From assembly GCA_020051155.1 (NCBI GenBank), contig JAGVJK010000027.1, forward strand, positions 1 to 39,426: a DNA stretch of 39,426 nt, read 5' to 3'. Position 1 is the first letter of the stretch. Each line of letters opens with the position of its first letter. Origin of the DNA: Gammaproteobacteria bacterium. GTDB taxonomy: Bacteria > Pseudomonadota > Gammaproteobacteria > UBA1113. Positions 33,845 to 39,426 of this stretch are shown here, piece after piece. The notes under the pieces are model-generated. The model did not search any database. It worked only from the letters and a program-made list of their open reading frames with translations, and had not been told where the DNA came from. Position numbers and translations under genes: made by a program.

Positions 33845-35455
33845 TTAGTAACTGTTCCCGCTATTTAGCACTTCAGGAGTAATGAGTAGTACCAACTCGG
33901 TCACAACGTCTTCTCCACCTCTAGCTCCCAACGCGCCAGTATACAACAGAGAGGATTGATTCGCTGTGTTTGAGCGTTGTTTGAATCCAGTTAAAATCAA
34001 TGTCGCACCATTAGGAATGACACTTCGTTGATTGAAGCGGCGCTCACTGACTGCGGGAATTTGAATGACATTGGTCCCCGCTGTAGGCGTTGTCGAACCA
34101 CAACCATCGGGGGTCGCTTGATCACAGGTAGCACCTGTACTCGCATTAATTTCCTGCAAAGATTCTAAGTTGGATAAGGTCGTACTCACTTGCAAAAAGA
34201 TTTTTTGATTTTGAATTTTTGGCAATAAATATAAGTTAAAGCCCGTCGTGACAACACCAGGATTCACACCACTGGTGGAAGAGGTTTGAGTCTGACTATT
34301 GCTAATGCTTTGAATATAACTTTGTTGGCTTTGAATACTAATTTCTGCCACTTGATTATTCAGCGTGGTCACCGTAGGTTGTGTCACTACCCCCACTTTA
34401 CCTTGTTGCGATAAAGCTTCGATGACAGTGTTGGTACCTGCCCACTTACCGGAGGTCGCACTAAAAATAAGTTGCATTGGCGAAAAAGAATTTGCTACTG
34501 CTGCATTGCTGGCGAGATTATCAACAAAGCTAATGGTGCCATGGGTGAAGTTTCTAACCACATCCCAGTTAATACCATACTCATAATTTTTGCTTAATTG
34601 GACACTCACCACTTGCACTAAAATGCGAACTTGTTTGGAAAGCTCTTGATTCATTTTTTTAATATAATTACCCACAGCTGCTACATTTTGCGGATGATCT
34701 GAAACAGTAATCGTAGTTGTAGATTGGGATACGGTGACTCTGCCTTCAGGAGAAAGTAAACTTTTTACCGTGCTTTCTAAATCTCTCCAAATAGAAATAT
34801 CACCTTCTAAACTGCTGTATTGATCAGTAGCGGATAAATCAACGCCCGTGTAATTAATCGTTACACCACCGCTGCCGCTGTTGGATGAGCCACCATTGTT
34901 ACCACCACTTTGTCCCGAAGAATTACTATTTTGTTTACCGCCGACTTCATATTTCGCTGCGCCTGGTAAAAAGGAAACATCAAAGGTCTTTGTGGTAAAA
35001 GCACTCCAGTGCACACTTCCCGTTTTATTATCAATGTTGTAATAATAATTAGATTTATTCGCTATTTGTCGTAGTGCCCCTTTGATGGTGCCTCGATAAT
35101 CCATAGAAATTAATTTCCCACGATTGACGCCGGGATTATATTGAACTTCAGCATCCGTGCCTGCTAACACTTGTTCTACATAAAAAGTAACTGGTAAATT
35201 AGCGCCATGAATTGTTACCATTTGATCTAACCAATAAGGCGGGTGCGTTAAACTCACCGGTGTAATATCCACATAAGCACCTCGTTTTTCCATCACTGGC
35301 GGTGGTGGTGGCATATCCTTTTGATTACTTTCATCAATCGTTGCCTTTGTATTATCAATTTGATCAATGGTCTCTTGGTAACCGGGATAACAACTTACTA
35401 ATAGTAACGTCGTGGCTAGCATAGCAACGAGTGCTTTCCATGAATTTAGCCTCAT
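33845..35455 (-). CDS. pilN: Type IVB pilus secretin PilN
   Basis: Outer-membrane secretin lipoprotein through which the pilus passes, 536 aa. Lipobox LVSC (Cys22), an N-terminal domain, a Gly/Ser/Asn-rich linker (about 172-205), a secretin N-domain (TVSQSTTTITVSDHPQNVAAVGNYI), then the C-terminal secretin barrel with VGVVTQPTVTTLNNQVAEI and VIPNGATLILTGF and a terminal LVLLITPEVLNS. PilN-type secretins are lipoproteins, which fits. It overlaps pilL by four bases (ATGA). Confidence 0.93.
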   Translation of the reverse strand: MRLNSWKALVAMLATTLLLVSCYPGYQETIDQIDNTKATIDESNQKDMPPPPPVMEKRGAYVDITPVSLTHPPYWLDQMVTIHGANLPVTFYVEQVLAGTDAEVQYNPGVNRGKLISMDYRGTIKGALRQIANKSNYYYNIDNKTGSVHWSAFTTKTFDVSFLPGAAKYEVGGKQNSNSSGQSGGNNGGSSNSGSGGVTINYTGVDLSATDQYSSLEGDISIWRDLESTVKSLLSPEGRVTVSQSTTTITVSDHPQNVAAVGNYIKKMNQELSKQVRILVQVVSVQLSKNYEYGINWDVVRNFTHGTISFVDNLASNAAVANSFSPMQLIFSATSGKWAGTNTVIEALSQQGKVGVVTQPTVTTLNNQVAEISIQSQQSYIQSISNSQTQTSSTSGVNPGVVTTGFNLYLLPKIQNQKIFLQVSTTLSNLESLQEINASTGATCDQATPDGCGSTTPTAGTNVIQIPAVSERRFNQRSVIPNGATLILTGFKQRSNTANQSSLLYTGALGARGGEDVVTELVLLITPEVLNSGNSY

Positions 35456-36432
35456 AGCTGGGGTCTCCTTGCGACAATCGCCACAACGTGATTCTTGTCA
35501 TAAAATACAGCTTGCACCGGATAAGGTCTTAATAATTGTGCTAAAATATCTTGTACATCAGGCCCCTTAAGCGTGATGTCACCAATCCATTTATAGTCAA
35601 ACGGTAACGTCCATACCACGTGTCCCCAACGACTTTTTTCAACAATATGGATCACATTTTCACGCAGTGAGCCGCTATGTAGTCGCACAATTAAGCCATC
35701 GTAAATGGGATAAGGATCTGCGACCGGCACAGGATAGGCTGCGACAGGTAATGGTGGCTCACACAAACCTTTGCCATTTGCCGTACAAGGTACCGGCATG
35801 GGAGCAGCAAGATCTTTCACTGGCAACACGGGCGTCACCGTGACGATCCCTTCGTCAAACTTCGGTGCTTTTGGTTCTGGTGATAGATGAGCATCTGGCG
35901 ATGGAATACTCGGAGTCACAACCGCGACCATTCCTACATCGGAAACCAGTGGTGGCGGCAATAATTCTTTCTTTGCTTGTAATGGACGGTAATGTCCAGT
36001 AACTGGCTGTAAATTTGGAGACGTAGGCGCTGTCGATTTGGAGGCCACAGAGGTTACGGAGACTGTCGAAGAGGTCACGACTGACTTAGCTGGCACTGAA
36101 GTTGCCGAAGAGGTCACTACTGGCTTAGGCGCCACTGAGGTCACAGAAGTGATAGTTGTCACTGACGTCGTGATAGGTTGTATTGTATTTTTTGCGCTAG
36201 AGGTGGATGTTGGAACTGGTGCGGTAAAGGTTTCTTTCGTTGTTTGCGGCGGTTTATAATGCCCTGTTGCCGGTTGCAACTCTATATTAGCCGGTACTGC
36301 AACGACCACCGCAGAAGTCGGAGCAACGCTTGTCGGTACCGCATTATCTGTCCCTAAATAAATGCCTGCTTCAGCCACCACACAAACCCCACTTAATAAA
36401 AGTGCTAGGTTCAATGCTGTAAATGCTCTCAT
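35452..36432 (-). CDS. pilL: PilL/TcpQ-like pilus protein
   Basis: 326 aa, exported. Signal peptide (to about residue 22), a long Thr/Ser/Val/Pro-rich low-complexity middle (about 30-240) with the element LQPxTGHYxPxQxxKE at 52-67 and 141-156, and a C-terminal domain (about 245-326: GLIVRLHSGSLRENVIHIVEKSRWGHVVW). This resembles the TcpQ/PilL C-terminal domain that stabilises the secretin. Start at ATG 36432 with GGGGAG upstream. The 172-bp gap before it, after three pilin genes, may hold a separate promoter. Confidence 0.8.
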   Translation of the reverse strand: MRAFTALNLALLLSGVCVVAEAGIYLGTDNAVPTSVAPTSAVVVAVPANIELQPATGHYKPPQTTKETFTAPVPTSTSSAKNTIQPITTSVTTITSVTSVAPKPVVTSSATSVPAKSVVTSSTVSVTSVASKSTAPTSPNLQPVTGHYRPLQAKKELLPPPLVSDVGMVAVVTPSIPSPDAHLSPEPKAPKFDEGIVTVTPVLPVKDLAAPMPVPCTANGKGLCEPPLPVAAYPVPVADPYPIYDGLIVRLHSGSLRENVIHIVEKSRWGHVVWTLPFDYKWIGDITLKGPDVQDILAQLLRPYPVQAVFYDKNHVVAIVARRPQL

Positions 36433-36604
36433 GTGCGATAGACTCCCCAACCTTGTGTTACTCTACCTATCCTTGGTCTTTAAACGTTACTTCGCGTGAT
36501 CACAAAAGATCCAAGCACAGCAGATGCTCAGATCCACTCCCATTATCACGTACTGAGGAAAAATATCAATAGATTTCAAGGATTATCTTGCCACCCTCAA
36601 ACAT

Positions 36605-37261
36605 TTATTGCGGTAAGTTCACTTGAACTGTCAAAAAACCACTGTCTTGATTACTGCAGGTAAACGTTGCAGATCCACTCAAGGTTGTTTGCTGCAACGC
36701 ATTTTTTAATTTGCCACATACACCATCTGGTAAAGTTGCCCGCTGTAATGCTTGTTTTAATTTGTCACAGTCACTACCGGCGTTAACAGAATCGCTCACG
36801 ATGGTATTCAGCACGGAACATCCCTTATTAGCAAGTGCTGCAGCTCGCGCGGAAACACCCATTTGAATCACATAAGACGTTGTCATGTTAGGTTGCATGA
36901 ACACTGCGACGTCAGGCTCATTCCTTTTTTGTTGCCAAGAATTCCAAGGGCTATTACCGCCAGCAGTGGTTAGCAATCCTAATAAGCTTAACGTACTGAT
37001 GGATAAATCTGCTGTATTAGATTGTGCAGTTGAATTTGCGGTTACACCATTATTCACTAAATAAGTCTCTGCTGCATTACGGATCTTCAGAATTTGCCCT
37101 ACTGCTTGAGAAAATTTTGCATTTTCTTGCTCTTGTCGATAAAACAACGTCGCAGCTGCAATGAGCACCGAGGCAATCACTAATAACAATAGAAGTTCTA
37201 ATAAGCTAACTCCACGAACAGATTCGCGCTGCCGTAAAAAACAAACAGGGTATCGTGCCAT
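36605..37261 (-). CDS. Prepilin-like protein 3, type IVB
   Basis: 218 aa. Class III-type signal SVRG|VSLLELLLLLVIAS: Gly before the cut and Glu at +5, after a 17-residue leader, then a long hydrophobic helix. It has C-terminal Cys residues (CDKLKQAL, VCGKLKNAL, FTCSN) and an internal duplication, KLKQALQRATLPDG and KLKNALQQTTLSGS. Largest of three adjacent pilins, so it may be a minor or tip pilin. Its start overlaps the stop of the preceding pilin gene (TAATG). Confidence 0.82.
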   Translation of the reverse strand: MARYPVCFLRQRESVRGVSLLELLLLLVIASVLIAAATLFYRQEQENAKFSQAVGQILKIRNAAETYLVNNGVTANSTAQSNTADLSISTLSLLGLLTTAGGNSPWNSWQQKRNEPDVAVFMQPNMTTSYVIQMGVSARAAALANKGCSVLNTIVSDSVNAGSDCDKLKQALQRATLPDGVCGKLKNALQQTTLSGSATFTCSNQDSGFLTVQVNLPQ

Positions 37262-37803
37262 TAATAGTTAATCTCCACCGTATTACTATTTTCATCTGCG
37301 CAAGAAGGATCTGAAATGCATTGGCCTGTAGTAAAACTTTGAGTTAAGCGGCCTACTAATTGCATGCACGCTTTTTGTGGAATCGCTGTGATGGTGACTT
37401 GTACATAGGGAGAGGTATCCGTACTGCACAATTTAGACGGGCTTGGGATCAATGCAACAAGCATACTACCACCCCAAGGATTAGCGGAACTAGTACACGT
37501 TTCATCATTAGCGGTACAATCTGCCGAGGAAGGTTGATACATGGACGGCAAATAATTTTGAGAAACCATCTGACTAATGCTGCAAGTGGTGTTGGCATTG
37601 GTGCTGCCATTATCGGCGATACATTTAGTGAAGGCACCATATAATCCTTGTGCATTTTGCATCGCTAAATTAACGGCATTGCTGGTTTGCGCATTGTAGT
37701 AATAAGCGGTACCTAGAGCGAGAATCACGCCAATAATCATCAGCGTTAACATTAACTCTAGTAAGCCAACTGCACCGGTTATCTTGGGACGTTGATAATG
37801 CAT
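37261..37803 (-). CDS. Prepilin-like protein 2, type IVB, with Ala before the cleavage site
   Basis: 180 aa. N-terminus MHYQRPKITGA|VGLLELMLTLMIIG. Aligning Glu to +5 puts Ala, not Gly, at -1; a cut after the preceding Gly would put Glu at +6. Eight Cys in the mature part, and an NPWGG motif shared with PilS-type pilins. No strong ribosome site; GGATGA lies upstream. A 143-bp gap separates it from pilin 1. Confidence 0.8.
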   Translation of the reverse strand: MHYQRPKITGAVGLLELMLTLMIIGVILALGTAYYYNAQTSNAVNLAMQNAQGLYGAFTKCIADNGSTNANTTCSISQMVSQNYLPSMYQPSSADCTANDETCTSSANPWGGSMLVALIPSPSKLCSTDTSPYVQVTITAIPQKACMQLVGRLTQSFTTGQCISDPSCADENSNTVEINY

Positions 37804-37946
37804 TGTTGTTCATCCATGATTGTTTTTCTGTGATACATCCTGCGTCGAAAGCTGCACTGAGAGATACAGATAATTCTTATCTAATCTGCAACGACCTTCA
37901 TCCACAAGAGGAGAAGATCGCTGCACTAAACGTTAGTTTATTACCA

Positions 37947-38471
37947 TTAATAAACAACGATTAAACTGTTAGGTCCTGTATCACAAGCACTGATAACCGT
38001 CGAATCATCTGCATCACTTCCCTTTACGCCGGCAGTCCCTGCAGCGCCATAAGCAATAGTCTCATTACCCGTTAACCCAGAATATATTTTTGAAACCATG
38101 CTCGTACAAACTCGTGACGGAGGAACATTCCCCAAGGTTACTGTGTACTGTCCTGATTTATAATCAACCGTTAATGTTCCACCGAAAGGATTTGCTGGAA
38201 CATTGTTAGAGCTATCTGGCGCATAACTTGAATTTAAGTATCCGGAAGTAACTAAGGTACTGAGACTACAATCCGTTGAACCATCGCTAACAGCTTGACT
38301 ACAAGCGGCGTAAGCACTTTGCACTGCTTGGATACCCGCATTGATCTGTTGATTTACTTGGGTCTGTTGATAATACTGAGTAACAAAAATTAATAACACA
38401 GCAATAATCGCCAAGGATAACATCAATTCTAATAACCCAATCCCCTTGACATTTTTTTTCATTCGAAACAT
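37947..38471 (-). CDS. Prepilin-like protein 1, type IVB (PilS-like)
   Basis: 174 aa. Leader MFRMKKNVKG|IGLLELMLSLAIIAVLL, canonical Gly -1 and Glu +5, ten-residue leader. The mature part has four Cys for two possible disulfides, NPFGG near residue 94 and a NVPPSRVCTSM motif as in PilS-type major pilins. It is first of the three pilin genes, 11 bp after pilR with GGGAG upstream, so it is the best candidate for the major pilin. Confidence 0.85.
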   Translation of the reverse strand: MFRMKKNVKGIGLLELMLSLAIIAVLLIFVTQYYQQTQVNQQINAGIQAVQSAYAACSQAVSDGSTDCSLSTLVTSGYLNSSYAPDSSNNVPANPFGGTLTVDYKSGQYTVTLGNVPPSRVCTSMVSKIYSGLTGNETIAYGAAGTAGVKGSDADDSTVISACDTGPNSLIVVY

Positions 38472-38482
38472 TTCATAACTCC

Positions 38483-39393
38483 CTAATACGCTAACGAAGA
38501 CCCTACAGAATAAATACCTAACACCATAAAAATGGCTAACCCAGCTGCCACAGCTAACAAAATCCCGCCTAAAATCCGACTAGATTTTTTCAGCGTTTTA
38601 ACACTGTTGGCCGCCGCTTGTTTCCCCAATCGTACCAACGCATGTTCAAACCCTTTTGCATCTGCAATTGCGCGCAATCGCACCACATCTTGTTGACTGA
38701 TCATTCCGGTATCCAATACATCCGCAATGTTACCACGACCATGAGCCAATTTGCGCTCCATCAACATCAAATGATAACTTAAATAAGGATTTGCATTGTA
38801 ACTCAAAATTTTTAAGGCTTGTTTAAACACCACTCCATTAGACACCAACAAACCTAATGTTTCCATAAAACGTGCTGCTTTTAATTCACGATAAATAGAA
38901 AGAGCGGGTAACGCATCAATGCTCTTGCGCAACGGTCCAATATAACTCGTTAATAGCTTGATAGTAAAATAACTGACTGCGGCGATAAACACCAGACTTA
39001 GCCACCAGCCATCTTGAACAAAGTTAGCAAAACCCACTAACTTCTGCCCCACTGCAGGCCACTGAGCCAAGGGCTTAATTTTCATAAATTGACCAAAGAT
39101 GGAGTGATTCAAATAAACAGCTACACCACAACCCGCTAGAATAACCACCAAAGGATAGGTTAAAGCTGAGACAAAGGAAGCTAAGGTATCTGCTTTCTGT
39201 CCCAAAGACTCTGCGGCGCTACGAATATTAGCAGTGAGTGTTCCGCCAGTTTCGCCGGCTCGTACTAACTCGACAACATAGGGTGGAAACCACTGCGTCA
39301 TGCCATCGGCAATAGGACGACCTTGAGCAATTTTTTGTCGAATCGATTGCGCTACTTTTTTTTTCGTGTCTGTTTCAACCCGATAGATCACAT
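38483..39393 (-). CDS. pilR: Type IVB pilus inner-membrane protein PilR, 5' partial
   Basis: Pilus assembly platform protein of the T2SF/BfpE type; about 303 residues present. Visible: the end of the first T2SF domain (VVELVRAGETGGTLTANIRSAAE), two membrane helices, a second T2SF domain (LKAARFMETLGLLVSNGVVFKQAL; later ERKLAHGRGNIADVLDTG) and the last membrane helix. The gene is cut at its 5' end by the contig end: the GTG at 39391 is not a real start, and the following bases are adapter. The missing part is probably about 60-70 residues. Confidence 0.9.
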
Positions 39394-39426
39394 AGATCGG
39401 AAGAGCACACGTCTGAACTCCAGTCA
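39394..39426 (+). other. Illumina TruSeq adapter left on the contig end
   Basis: The last 33 bases begin AGATCGGAAGAGC and continue ACACGTCTGAACTCCAGTCA, which is the standard TruSeq-type read adapter. They are library sequence, not genome. Confidence 0.98.

Noticed and set aside
31855..39393. Integrated IncI-like plasmid or conjugative element
   Set aside because: Only pilus genes are seen; no tra, rep, integrase or att sites, and the neighbours are core chromosomal genes.

Overview
The window reads as the chromosome of a Gram-negative gammaproteobacterium with about 40% GC. The queA-tgt-yajC-secD-secF block, the Mip-like periplasmic FKBP, the single-chain iron-sulfur serine dehydratase with a C-terminal cysteine as in Legionella, the S1/P1 nuclease, SodC and the type IVB pilus set together suggest Legionellales or a relative. 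That placement is inference; no rRNA or other strong marker is present. Both ends are artificial. Base 1 lies inside a dispersed repeat, and the last 33 bases (39394-39426) are an Illumina TruSeq-type adapter, so real sequence ends at 39393.

Layout. 1-1670: a REP-associated tyrosine transposase (RAYT) inside nested copies of a 95-bp repeat with 12-bp inverted ends; a fifth solitary copy lies at 13578-13672. 1671-9913, minus strand: a tightly packed probable operon, ampG - MscS-type channel - ABC ATPase - ABC permease - S1/P1 nuclease - sodC - secreted protein of unknown function. It is preceded by a separate Mip-like FKBP gene with its own terminator. 11095-13542, plus strand: sdaA, ychJ and a cytochrome b561. 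13684-15722, minus strand: a bufferin-type metallophore cluster (BufA precursor, BufB MNIO enzyme, BufC partner) with a strong hairpin terminator between precursor and enzymes. 15896-22051: pssA, a DUF3579 protein, a Sel1 lipoprotein, clpB, a cystathionine beta-synthase-like enzyme and a rhomboid protease.

22119-24307 holds the least familiar pair: a GNAT-like protein and a protein joining an N-terminal GNAT-like region to a C-terminal heme-oxygenase-like diiron oxidase (HDO) domain. A diguanylate cyclase is divergent from it. 25675-31073 is the conserved secretion/queuosine block queA-tgt-yajC-secD-secF, followed by tRNA-Leu(CAA) and a SixA-like phosphatase. 31855-39393 is a type IVB pilus cluster, in transcription order pilR (5'-truncated by the contig end), three consecutive prepilin-like genes, pilL/tcpQ-like, pilN secretin, pilO and pilP. 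This is a rearranged version of the R64/thin-pilus gene order.

The two gene-free stretches over 300 bp (1-547 and 1085-1670) are both almost entirely RAYT-associated repeats. The strongest candidates for undescribed biology are the GNAT/HDO pair, the RAYT with its 95-bp satellite element, and the three-pilin type IVB cluster in which one prepilin appears to have Ala instead of Gly before the cleavage site.
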